Shown in pieces: positions 1 to 5,481 of a stretch of DNA of 5,847 nt. Position 1 is the first letter of the stretch; every line of letters starts with the position of its first letter. The stretch spans positions 1-5,847 of the forward strand of contig JAKBQO010000095.1 in NCBI GenBank assembly GCA_021835185.1, in the 5' to 3' direction. A program made the position numbers and the translations under genes. The notes beneath the pieces were generated by a model. That model saw only the letters and a list, made by a program, of their open reading frames with translations. It was not told where the DNA came from and did no database searches. Origin of the DNA: Thermoplasmata archaeon (GTDB lineage: Archaea > Thermoplasmatota > Thermoplasmata > Thermoplasmatales > Thermoplasmataceae).

Positions 1-756
1 AAAAAAGGAGATCTGCTTCAGATTGTCCTGTCACGTAGGTTTGATCTGGGAAAGTATGACCCACTATATATATTAAAAAAATTTCTGATGAATGACAGGT
101 CTCTTTATGTTTATTACTATAAATTCGGTGACATGGAAGTAATAGGGAGCTCTCCTGAAAACTTGCTTTCAGTTGAAGATGGTACAATAACTATTTACCC
201 GGTGGCTGGAACAAGAAAAAGAGGCAAATCTGAATCGGAGGACAGGTATCTTGAGAACGATCTGAAAAATGATGAAAAAGAGCTCCTGGAGCATAGAATG
301 TTAGTAGATCTCGCCAGAAATGACATTGGCAGGATTTGTTACCCCGGAACAGTTGAAGTCATGCGTTCAATGGAGATCAGGAAGTTTGCAAGTGTAATGC
401 ATATAGTTAGCACGGTTTCAGGAAAACTGGAATCTTCCGGCCCTGGAGATATCCTAAAATCCGTATTTCCTGCCGGAACAGTGAGTGGTGCACCCAAGAA
501 AAAGGCAATTTCACTGATAAATGAATATGAAGATTTGCCCCGTGGTGCATATGCAGGTGCACTGGGCATAGCTGGCAATGGAGAAATGGATCTTGCGCTT
601 TTAATCAGGAGCATGTTCAAAATAAATGGTGAGAGTTATACGCAGGCCGGGGCTGGCATAGTAAAGGATTCTGTTCCTGCCAGCGAAGTTGCAGAGATTT
701 ACTCAAAAATTTTAACGGTAACAGGGGGAATATATGAAAAAAATATTGATTATTGA
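1..756 (+). CDS. trpE: Anthranilate synthase component I (TrpE), 5'-truncated by window edge
   Basis: Chorismate-utilising large subunit that, with TrpG, makes anthranilate from chorismate and glutamine (first step of tryptophan synthesis, cytosolic). The frame is open from base 1, so the true start lies outside; 251 C-terminal residues are visible, and the family is usually over 400 residues. Visible motifs in order: [12 protein letters not shown] at the left edge, [16 protein letters not shown] (205-207 encodes its Ala), [28 protein letters not shown] and the C-terminal AGAGIVKDS...SEVAE block. The Ala in PVAGTR matters: PabB-type aminodeoxychorismate synthases usually carry a Lys there (PIKGT), so this is anthranilate synthase, as the trpG-trpC neighbours also suggest. 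The tryptophan-binding N-terminal region is outside the window, so feedback control cannot be judged. The end overlaps trpG by 23 nt. Confidence 0.96.
   Translation, partial: KKGDLLQIVLSRRFDLGKYDPLYILKKFLMNDRSLYVYYYKFGDMEVIGSSPENLLSVEDGTITIYPVAGTRKRGKSESEDRYLENDLKNDEKELLEHRMLVDLARNDIGRICYPGTVEVMRSMEIRKFASVMHIVSTVSGKLESSGPGDILKSVFPAGTVSGAPKKKAISLINEYEDLPRGAYAGALGIAGNGEMDLALLIRSMFKINGESYTQAGAGIVKDSVPASEVAEIYSKILTVTGGIYEKNIDY
724..729 (+). promoter_or_regulatory. Purine-rich ribosome binding site for trpG
   Basis: GGGGGA lies 4 nt before the trpG ATG at 734 and inside the trpE coding sequence. It supports the start at 734 even though that start creates a 23-nt overlap with trpE. It is a partial match to the archaeal Shine-Dalgarno sequence GGAGGTGAT. 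Confidence 0.5.
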
Positions 757-1294
757 TAATTATGATTCCTTTGTTTATAACATATACCAGTATGTAAGTT
801 CGCCTGATGTCCATGTAGATGTCAGGGAAAACAATAATCTAAAGGATATAGAACAATATGATGGTTATATAATATCTCCGGGGCCCGGAAATCCAGAAAA
901 TATTGACGATCGCGGAAACCTCTATGAATTTATAGATAGTCACAGGGACTCCAAATTCCTTGGAGTGTGTTTTGGCAACCAGATACTTGGATATTATCTT
1001 GGAACAAGCATAGTTTTATCCAGAAGGCTAATGCATGGACAGCCGGATATTATAGTCCATGGTGATTCATTCCTCTACAGGAATGTACCGGAAAAGTTTA
1101 CTGCCATAAGATATCATTCCCTTGTACTGCAGGGGAGCACGAAAATAATTGTGGATGCCTTTTCAGAAACTGATGGAGAAATAATGGGTTTCCATTCAAA
1201 GGATGGAAAATTTTTTGGTGTCCAGTACCATCCTGAAAGTTATTATTCAGAGTATGGGAAGCAGATATTCAAAAATTTTGTAGATGCTCTATGA
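734..1294 (+). CDS. trpG: Anthranilate synthase component II, glutamine amidotransferase (TrpG)
   Basis: Class-I glutamine amidotransferase subunit that hydrolyses glutamine and passes ammonia to TrpE. It has 186 residues, a normal length for a stand-alone TrpG not fused to TrpD or TrpE. Visible: the N-terminal strand and loop [11 protein letters not shown] (6-16), the oxyanion-hole loop SPGPGNPE (48-55), the nucleophile elbow GVCFGNQ with Cys79, MHGQ (100-103), RYHSL (126-130), and VQYHPES with His166 and Glu168 completing the triad. The family usually reads GVCLGHQ; here His is replaced by Asn81-side chemistry (GNQ at 81-83, Asn82), while the catalytic residues are intact. The ATG at 734 is the only start that keeps the conserved N-terminus and it is preceded by GGGGGA. 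The stop overlaps the trpC start as ATGA (1291-1294), suggesting translational coupling. The gene could in principle also serve PabB, since archaeal and bacterial TrpG/PabA are sometimes shared. Confidence 0.96.
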   Translation: MKKILIIDNYDSFVYNIYQYVSSPDVHVDVRENNNLKDIEQYDGYIISPGPGNPENIDDRGNLYEFIDSHRDSKFLGVCFGNQILGYYLGTSIVLSRRLMHGQPDIIVHGDSFLYRNVPEKFTAIRYHSLVLQGSTKIIVDAFSETDGEIMGFHSKDGKFFGVQYHPESYYSEYGKQIFKNFVDAL

Positions 1295-2004
1295 TAGTCG
1301 ATGACATATACAGCAAGAACCATGAAAGGAAGCTTCTAGAGTTTAATATGCGGGAAAGGGGAATCATAAGCCTAAAAAAGGCATTAACTGAGAGCCATAA
1401 TGGCCCTGGAATTATAGCAGAGTATAAAAGGAAATCTCCATCAGGTTTCAACAATAAATCCAAAACTGATATACTTAAATACTTTAATAATATACAGAGA
1501 ACTATCGCTGGAATCAGTATTTTAACGGAGCCCCAATACTTTGGTGGTAACCAGTTAGATGCCATGTCCGTGCAATGCTATAACAAGCCAATCCTGATTA
1601 AGGATTTTATCTCCAGTGAAAGGATGATAAAATCTTCATATATGGCCGGTGGTGATGCCTACCTGCTCATATGTGATTTCCTGGACTATACCAGGATAAA
1701 GGAACTGGTGCTGTATGGAAAAAAGCTAGGAATGGATGCTCTGATTGAAGTGCATGATCCTGAGAGTGTAAAGAATATATTCCCGGATGAGAACGTGGTC
1801 CTTGGATATAACAGAAGAAATCTCAAAACATTAAGGATGGAGGACAATTCCATGGCAGTATATGACAAACTCAAGTCATACGGCCTTCCAATAGTACTGG
1901 AAAGTGGAATAACATCAGAAAATATCAATAATTTACACATAGAAAAATACCAGGGATTGCTGATAGGGTCATCCCTGCTTTCCGGCGATGTAATAAGGTG
2001 GTAA
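1291..2004 (+). CDS. trpC: Indole-3-glycerol-phosphate synthase (TrpC)
   Basis: (beta/alpha)8-barrel enzyme that closes and decarboxylates 1-(2-carboxyphenylamino)-1-deoxyribulose 5-phosphate to indole-3-glycerol phosphate. It has 237 residues, slightly shorter than the well-studied Sulfolobus enzyme (about 248), with a short N-terminal extension. Active-site motifs are in order: IIAEYKRKSPSG with Glu44 and the catalytic Lys46 (Sulfolobus Glu51/Lys53), ISILTEPQYFGG with Glu80, PILIKDFI with Lys104 (Lys110), ALIEVHD with Glu153 (Glu159), GYNRRNL with Asn174 and Arg176 (Asn180/Arg182), LESGI with Glu204/Ser205 (Glu210/Ser211), and the phosphate loop LLIGSSLL. The usual GINNRDL reads GYNRRNL here, a conservative departure at the non-catalytic positions. 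It is single-function, not fused to TrpF. No Shine-Dalgarno precedes the ATG; the 4-nt overlap with trpG suggests re-initiation. Confidence 0.96.
   Translation: MIVDDIYSKNHERKLLEFNMRERGIISLKKALTESHNGPGIIAEYKRKSPSGFNNKSKTDILKYFNNIQRTIAGISILTEPQYFGGNQLDAMSVQCYNKPILIKDFISSERMIKSSYMAGGDAYLLICDFLDYTRIKELVLYGKKLGMDALIEVHDPESVKNIFPDENVVLGYNRRNLKTLRMEDNSMAVYDKLKSYGLPIVLESGITSENINNLHIEKYQGLLIGSSLLSGDVIRW
1996..2000 (+). promoter_or_regulatory. Shine-Dalgarno for the DAHP synthase gene
   Basis: AGGTG, a 5-nt match to the archaeal consensus GGAGGTGAT, ends 5 nt before the ATG at 2006 and lies inside the last codons of trpC. It fixes the start at 2006 and shows that this gene is translated from the same message as trpC. 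Confidence 0.6.
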
Positions 2005-2005
2005 C

Positions 2006-2788
2006 ATGGTTGATATAAAAATAAATGACGATTTAAGACTTACAGATGATAAATTCCTTATGATAGCAGGCCCATGCTCTGTTGAAAGCGAGGAACAGAT
2101 TATTAGTGTTGCAAAGGATTTGCGAAGAATAGGTGTTAATGTCTTGAGAGGCGGGGCATTCAAGCCAAGAACATGCCCGGATTCATTTCAGGGACTTGGA
2201 GAAAAGGGGTTAAAGTTACTTGCAAAGGCCCGTGAGGCCACAGGCATGGCAATTATAACTGAGGTTATGGACATAGAAGACCTTCCACTTGTGGAGGAAT
2301 ATGCGGATATTCTGCAGATAGGATCCAGGAATTCACAAAATTTTTCACTGCTTAAAAAAATAAGCAAGCAGGATAAACCAGTACTTTTAAAAAGAGGATT
2401 CGGCAATACGGTGGATGAGCTTATAGCCTCTTCAAAGTATCTTTCCATGAATGGAAATAAAAAAATCATGTTTTCAGAAAGGGGAATAAGGACATTTGAA
2501 CAATCCACAAGATTTACACTTGATATATCAGCTATTCCTGTTCTTCATGAAAAAACAGAATACCCGGTGATAATAGATCCAAGCCATCCTGCTGGTGTAA
2601 ACAGATACGTTGAGCCCCTTGCCCTTGGAGGCACGGCCGCCGGAGCAGACGGGCTTATGATAGAAGTCCACCCCGATCCATCCAAAGCCCTAAGCGATTC
2701 TGCACAGCAGCTTACAGTGCCTCAGTTCAGGAATCTTTACACAAAGGTCAGGGATATAAATGCAGTTCTGGGAAAAACAATGATGTGA
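2006..2788 (+). CDS. aroF: 3-deoxy-7-phosphoheptulonate (DAHP) synthase, type I-beta, no regulatory domain
   Basis: Condenses phosphoenolpyruvate with erythrose 4-phosphate to DAHP, the entry step of the shikimate pathway. It has 260 residues and begins almost directly with the barrel, so it lacks both the N-terminal ferredoxin-like domain (Thermotoga) and the chorismate-mutase fusion (some Bacillus) that give feedback control in relatives; the Pyrococcus furiosus enzyme has the same short form. Visible: AGPCSVE with metal-ligand Cys24, RGGAFKPRT (Lys53, Arg55) and SFQG, TEVMD with Glu86, LQIGSRNSQNF, PVLLKRG (Lys129, Arg130), SERGIRTFE, DPSHPAG with His194, IEVHPDP with Glu220, and ALSD with Asp231. 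KPRT argues for DAHP rather than KDO8P synthase, which has KANRS-type sequence there. The gene follows trpC by 1 nt, so it is the last gene of the visible operon. It ends with tandem stops TGA TAA. The symbol aroF follows common usage; aroG or aroA is also used. Confidence 0.94.
   Translation: MVDIKINDDLRLTDDKFLMIAGPCSVESEEQIISVAKDLRRIGVNVLRGGAFKPRTCPDSFQGLGEKGLKLLAKAREATGMAIITEVMDIEDLPLVEEYADILQIGSRNSQNFSLLKKISKQDKPVLLKRGFGNTVDELIASSKYLSMNGNKKIMFSERGIRTFEQSTRFTLDISAIPVLHEKTEYPVIIDPSHPAGVNRYVEPLALGGTAAGADGLMIEVHPDPSKALSDSAQQLTVPQFRNLYTKVRDINAVLGKTMM
2771..2777 (-). terminator. Possible U-tract terminator of rtcB
   Basis: Read on the minus strand, this gives five consecutive T about 18 nt beyond the rtcB stop, inside the 3' end of the convergent aroF coding sequence. 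Archaeal RNA polymerase ends transcription at short U-tracts without needing a hairpin. No stem is visible here and other short T-tracts occur nearby, so the call is weak. Confidence 0.25.
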
Positions 2789-2794
2789 TAACTC

Positions 2795-4222
2795 TTATCC
2801 TTTCATAACAGCCACAGGAATAAGCTTTGCAACGGGTGCAGCTATTTTTGCACCATGGATTACCTTAACCACATCATCAATGTTTTTATAACTTTCAGGT
2901 GATTCCTCTATGATAGCTTTTTTTGTTGTTGCGCGGAGATATATGCCCCGTGACCGTAATTCCATTTCCACGCCATCCCGTGTAAACTGCTCGTTTGCCC
3001 TTTTTCTGCTTAGAACCCTTCCGGCTCCATGGCAGGAACTGGAAAATGTAATATCTTCATTTCCTGGAAGCCCTACCATCACATAGGAAGGCCCAGCCAT
3101 GTTTCCAGGTATTATCACTGGATGGCCGGTCTCGTTAAAATACCCGCCACAAACATGTGCTGGTAGAGCACGGGTAGCACCCTTCCTGTGGACAACTAAC
3201 TTTCTCCTGGAGCCATCTACAACATGCGTCTCCACCTTTGCCATGTTATGTGTAAGGCTATATAGTGTTTCTATCCCCATATTTTCAAATTCTGTTCCGA
3301 ATATTTTTTCGAATGCTTTCCTAATTTTATATGTAATGATCTGCCTGTTCACAAACCCAAAATTCGCTGCAGCATTCATGGCATTCATATAATCCTCACC
3401 GGTTCTGCTATGTATATATGCCGATATGAGCTGTCTGTCATCATCACTTTTTATACTGTCACTTTCTTCATTAAGCCGCATTAAATAATCTGTGGCAACC
3501 TGGTGTCCAAGTCCCCTTGAACCTGTATGTACCATAATGGCTAGGTTATTTTTGTTTTTTATGCCGAATTTTTTTGCCTTTATGCCATCCATTATTTGAT
3601 CAATGCGATCGATTTCAAGAAAATGGTTTCCGGCACCAAGTGTTCCGAGCTCATTTTTCCCCCTTTTTATGGCCTTATCGCTCACACTTGAAATATTTGA
3701 TGGCATACTGCCATTTTCCTCTGTCCTTTCCATATCGTGCTTGGTTGCATAGCCTTTGTTATATGCCCATTCAATACCGGATGCCATGATTTCATTCTCA
3801 TCTTCGGTGGTGATCTGGAAGCTGGATTTATTATCTATTCCAGCAGGCACAGATTTGTATATTTCATCTAAGAGTATCCTTATTTTGTCCTTTGCCTCAC
3901 CATAGTCTATGTCTGTAACTATCAGTGATACTCCGCAATTTATATCATATCCAACACCTCCTGGAGATATTATGCCAGTATCGTAATCAAATGCAGCAAC
4001 ACCTCCTATGGGAAATCCATAGCCCAGATGTATATCTGGCATTGCCATTGAACTTTTTACTATGCCCGGCAAAGATGCCACATGCATTACCTGTTTAAGA
4101 GGTTCATCGTCAGTAAAATTCCTAAGCAGATCATCGTTTATATAAATTGTACCGGGAACCTTCATATTGCCGGTTCTAGGAATTTCATACTGATATTCAT
4201 TAATTTTTTTGATCTGCAACAT
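2795..4222 (-). CDS. rtcB: tRNA-splicing ligase RtcB
   Basis: GTP- and Mn-dependent RNA ligase that joins RNA ends carrying 2',3'-cyclic phosphate (or 3'-phosphate) and 5'-OH, as in archaeal tRNA exon ligation after intron excision. From the ATG at 4222 it has 475 residues, the usual length, with no intein (some Pyrococcus homologues have one). Metal and catalytic residues by comparison with the P. horikoshii enzyme: GYDINCGVS with Asp92 and Cys96, GAGNHFLEID with Asn199/His200, VHTGSRGLGHQ with His232, LTHNMAKVE with His325, VVHRKGATRALPA, SSSCHGAGR with His398 as the guanylylated nucleophile, and the C-terminal Lys-Gly. An in-frame TTG at 4231 would add three residues, but the ATG fits a leaderless promoter better. 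The gene is convergent with aroF (6-nt gap) and divergent from a small orphan gene. The helper protein Archease is not encoded in this window. Confidence 0.97.
   Translation of the reverse strand: MLQIKKINEYQYEIPRTGNMKVPGTIYINDDLLRNFTDDEPLKQVMHVASLPGIVKSSMAMPDIHLGYGFPIGGVAAFDYDTGIISPGGVGYDINCGVSLIVTDIDYGEAKDKIRILLDEIYKSVPAGIDNKSSFQITTEDENEIMASGIEWAYNKGYATKHDMERTEENGSMPSNISSVSDKAIKRGKNELGTLGAGNHFLEIDRIDQIMDGIKAKKFGIKNKNNLAIMVHTGSRGLGHQVATDYLMRLNEESDSIKSDDDRQLISAYIHSRTGEDYMNAMNAAANFGFVNRQIITYKIRKAFEKIFGTEFENMGIETLYSLTHNMAKVETHVVDGSRRKLVVHRKGATRALPAHVCGGYFNETGHPVIIPGNMAGPSYVMVGLPGNEDITFSSSCHGAGRVLSRKRANEQFTRDGVEMELRSRGIYLRATTKKAIIEESPESYKNIDDVVKVIHGAKIAAPVAKLIPVAVMKG
2918..2924 (+). terminator. 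Candidate U-tract terminator of the trp-aroF operon, antisense within rtcB
   Basis: The longest T run (seven T) on the plus strand soon after the aroF stop, about 130 nt downstream and inside the rtcB coding sequence, where it is the complement of a Lys-Lys pair. Shorter T5 runs at 2845-2849 and 2883-2887 come before it. Since the intergenic gap is only 6 nt, the operon message must end inside rtcB, but which run is used cannot be told from sequence. Confidence 0.25.
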
Positions 4223-4245
4223 ATGTTCCAAATTACATGATTAGG

Positions 4246-4257
4246 CATAATTGTTTT
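4246..4257 (-). promoter_or_regulatory. Putative rtcB promoter (BRE/TATA-like)
   Basis: On the minus strand this reads AAAACAATTATG. The TATA-like part (4246-4253) is centred about 27 nt upstream of the ATG at 4222, the distance expected if transcription starts at the start codon (leaderless message). The A-rich upstream half would be the TFB recognition element. The TATA part is a poor match, so confidence is modest. The AAAACAAT octamer recurs at the regulator promoter (4575-4582). Confidence 0.4.
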
Positions 4258-4281
4258 CCTGTGTGATTACCCATAAATAAG

Positions 4282-4296
4282 AAAAATTAATAAAAT
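4282..4296 (+). promoter_or_regulatory. Putative promoter of the 80-residue orphan gene
   Basis: An A-rich element followed by ATTAATAA (4286-4293) is centred about 27 nt upstream of the ATG at 4317, matching BRE/TATA spacing for a leaderless archaeal transcript. The surrounding stretch 4277-4310 is almost pure A/T, so the exact box is uncertain. It is divergent from the rtcB promoter, about 30 nt away. Confidence 0.45.
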
Positions 4297-4316
4297 AATA
4301 AAGTAATAAGGGCTAA

Positions 4317-4559
4317 ATGGTAAAAGTTTTTGACATAAACAGCTTTGAGGAGCGAAAACAATTTGAAATAAAACTCCAGATTGCACTACTCAATAACACA
4401 TTAAAAATTAAGGCCAATTCAAAAAATCCGGAAAAATACGATGAGTATATTGGGGAACGGATTGAGAAAATACGTAATTTACTGGACACTACTGCAAAAT
4501 TTTCCATTACCGACGGGGATAAAGTTCTCTACAGTTCAGAAATTATAAAAAATTCCTGA
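4317..4559 (+). CDS. Small hypothetical protein, 80 residues, function unknown
   Basis: I do not recognise a family. The ORF has its own promoter-like element about 27 nt upstream, an ATG start and codon use like its neighbours (ATA, AAA and AGA-type codons), which argue that it is real. The protein is highly charged and soluble, with no signal peptide, membrane segment or cysteine. Predicted from the residue pattern: a helical region from about 10 to 32 (EERKQFEIKLQIALL), a second charged helix about 37-60 (PEKYDEYIGERIEKIRNLL), then a possible beta hairpin around 61-75 (KFSITDGDKVLYSS) with a turn at TDGD. It sits alone between the divergent rtcB gene and the downstream regulator, which has a separate promoter, so an operon with either is not supported. 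It could be a lineage-specific protein or a small binding partner. Confidence 0.7.
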   Translation: MVKVFDINSFEERKQFEIKLQIALLNNTLKIKANSKNPEKYDEYIGERIEKIRNLLDTTAKFSITDGDKVLYSSEIIKNS

Positions 4560-4564
4560 ATTGA

Positions 4565-4582
4565 ATTGTTTTAAAAAACAAT
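4565..4582. repeat. Perfect 8-2-8 bp inverted repeat at the regulator promoter
   Basis: ATTGTTTT (4565-4572), spacer AA, then AAAACAAT (4575-4582) form an 18-bp perfect palindrome. Its right arm covers the BRE position and touches the TATA box (4582-4588) of the downstream wHTH gene. A third ATTGTT half-site sits at 4592-4597, so the TATA box is also flanked by inverted AACAAT/ATTGTT half-sites. This layout suits an autoregulatory operator that would block TFB/TBP. Alternatively, its T-tract ends the message of the orphan gene, whose stop is only a few bases upstream. Two A/T-only inner segments make chance partly possible. Confidence 0.5.
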
Positions 4583-4588
4583 ATATAA
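4575..4588 (+). promoter_or_regulatory. Promoter (BRE + TATA) of the wHTH-GNAT operon
   Basis: AAAACAATATATAA: an A-rich BRE-like half followed by TATATAA (4582-4588), centred 23 nt before the ATG at 4608. It is the clearest TATA box in the window. The spacing is slightly short for a leaderless start at 4608 but within tolerance. It rules against the in-frame TTG at 4593, which lies only 5 nt from the box and could not be in the message. Confidence 0.6.
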
Positions 4589-4607
4589 CTCATTGTTATT
4601 TATTATC

Positions 4608-4931
4608 ATGAATGATTACTCAATTTTTAAGGAAATCAGGGAAGATATAGAAACTCTGGAGCGGCATATGACTATCATAAAGACTTTGCTTATGGAACAA
4701 CCACTGGGTATTATAAAAATGTCACAGCAAACAGGGATTCCAGAACATAAAATCAGGTATTCCTTGAGAATACTCGAACATGAAGGAATTATAGAGGCAT
4801 CAAGAGAAGGCGCAATTTTGACATCAGACTTCCTTGGAAATAAGGACCAGATACTTAAAGCCGCAAAAGAGAGCTCCGAAAGTATAGAAAACATATACAG
4901 GGAGCTAAAGAACATTCTGGAGTCATCATGA
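4608..4931 (+). CDS. Winged helix-turn-helix transcriptional regulator
   Basis: Small DNA-binding protein of 107 residues. Pattern: an N-terminal amphipathic helix (about 5-30, IFKEIREDIETLERHM), a helix-turn-helix at about 33-60 with GIIKMSQQTGIPEHKIRYSL as second and recognition helices (Arg50, Tyr51, Arg54 exposed), LRILEHEGIIEAS leading into a wing (about 60-73), and a C-terminal charged helix (about 78-105) fit for coiled-coil dimerisation. The LEHEG-I-I-E-A pattern is typical of archaeal MarR/ArsR-like winged helices. No ligand-binding or sensor domain is present. The start at ATG 4608 is preferred to an in-frame TTG at 4593 because of the TATA box position. It overlaps the acetyltransferase gene by 4 nt (ATGA), so the two are co-translated. 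The palindrome overlapping its promoter suggests autoregulation; that is inference. The exact subfamily is not recognised. Confidence 0.85.
   Translation: MNDYSIFKEIREDIETLERHMTIIKTLLMEQPLGIIKMSQQTGIPEHKIRYSLRILEHEGIIEASREGAILTSDFLGNKDQILKAAKESSESIENIYRELKNILESS
4919..4922 (+). promoter_or_regulatory. Shine-Dalgarno GGAG for the acetyltransferase gene
   Basis: GGAG lies 5 nt before the ATG at 4928 and 8 nt before a second ATG at 4931, inside the last codons of the regulator gene. Either ATG could be used; the first makes the classic 4-nt overlap. Confidence 0.5.
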
Positions 4932-5473
4932 TGTTAAAGAGAACCAGGTCCGAAGGGAACTATGCAATAAGGAGGGGTGTTCCTGCAGATGCTAGAGGAA
5001 TCATAGAATGCATGCAGAGCGTTATGGATGAAAAAATATATCTTGTAAGTGAATATTATTTATTGACTGAAAGAGGCGAACAGGAAAGGCTCAAAAATAA
5101 GGATGATCTGACACTTGTCTGCGAAGTAAATGGAAAAATTGTTGGTGTAACCACAATCCAGAGAGGCATGTACAGAAAAAACAGGCATACAGCATCTCTT
5201 GGAATCGCCGTAAAAAAGGATTACAGACATATGCATATTGGTACCAAAATGATAGGAGAGGCAATTTCATGGTCAAAACAACAGGGAATCGATAAAATAA
5301 ACCTGGAAGTCTTTTCCAGTAATGCCGATGCAATAAAGGCTTACAGAAAGCTGGGATTCCAGTATGAAGGTGTGAGAAAAAGGCAGTTTCTTATAGGTGA
5401 CCAGTACGTTGACGATGTGCTTATGACATATTTCACTTCTGCATGGAATGATGACAAGACATTTGGTGTCTGA
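4928..5473 (+). CDS. GNAT-family N-acetyltransferase
   Basis: Acetyl-CoA-dependent transferase of 181 residues, about normal for a single-domain RimI/YhhY-like GNAT. Visible: the first strand YAIRRGVPADARGI (12-25), LVCEVNGKIVGVTTI (63-77), the strand ASLGIAV (89-95), the acetyl-CoA pyrophosphate loop YRHMHIGTKMIG (99-110), the strand KINLEVFSSN (123-132), the motif-B helix ADAIKAYRKLGFQYEG with the usual Tyr139, and a C-terminal strand pair ending VDDVLMTYF. The loop normally reads R/Q-x-x-G-x-G/A; here it is R100-x-x-H103-x-G105, losing the first glycine. The C-terminal EGVRKRQF...YVDDVLM pattern resembles the YhhY and L-amino-acid acetyltransferase group more than the Ard1/Alba-type archaeal enzyme. 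The substrate (amine, amino acid or protein N-terminus) cannot be told. It is co-transcribed with the wHTH gene through a 4-nt overlap, so its expression is probably set by that regulator. Confidence 0.93.
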   Translation: MMLKRTRSEGNYAIRRGVPADARGIIECMQSVMDEKIYLVSEYYLLTERGEQERLKNKDDLTLVCEVNGKIVGVTTIQRGMYRKNRHTASLGIAVKKDYRHMHIGTKMIGEAISWSKQQGIDKINLEVFSSNADAIKAYRKLGFQYEGVRKRQFLIGDQYVDDVLMTYFTSAWNDDKTFGV

Positions 5474-5481
5474 CATAAAGA

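Noticed and set aside
1269..2508. Several open frames of 64-106 codons on the minus strand opposite trpC and aroF
   Set aside because: They lie antisense to genes with intact catalytic motifs, have no ribosome site or promoter, and their residue patterns (Ser/Leu/Ile rich) are what the complement of AT-rich coding sequence gives.
3099..3789. Plus-strand open frames of 97 and 71 codons inside rtcB
   Set aside because: They are antisense to the conserved metal-binding blocks of RtcB, rich in Cys, Phe and Pro in a random-looking order, and have no initiation signals.
4223..4231. TTG start for rtcB adding three residues
   Set aside because: No Shine-Dalgarno precedes it, and the TATA-like element spacing fits a leaderless message beginning at the ATG at 4222.
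4565..4582. The palindrome as an intrinsic hairpin terminator for the orphan gene
   Set aside because: The stem is almost all A-U pairs with a 2-nt loop, too weak as RNA, and is not followed by a T-tract; archaeal termination does not need a hairpin. The T4 inside the left arm could still end transcription, so this is set aside rather than excluded.
4593..4607. TTG start adding five residues (MLFII) to the wHTH protein
   Set aside because: The TATA box ends 5 nt upstream of this TTG, so the codon would lie before the expected transcription start; the ATG at 4608 fits.
4928..5473. GNAT gene as the archaeal Ard1/RimI enzyme that acetylates Alba and other N-termini
   Set aside because: The C-terminal pattern (EGVRKRQF, YVDDVLM) and the loop R-x-x-H-x-G fit the YhhY-like group better than the Ard1 R-x-x-G-x-A type; the substrate is left open.
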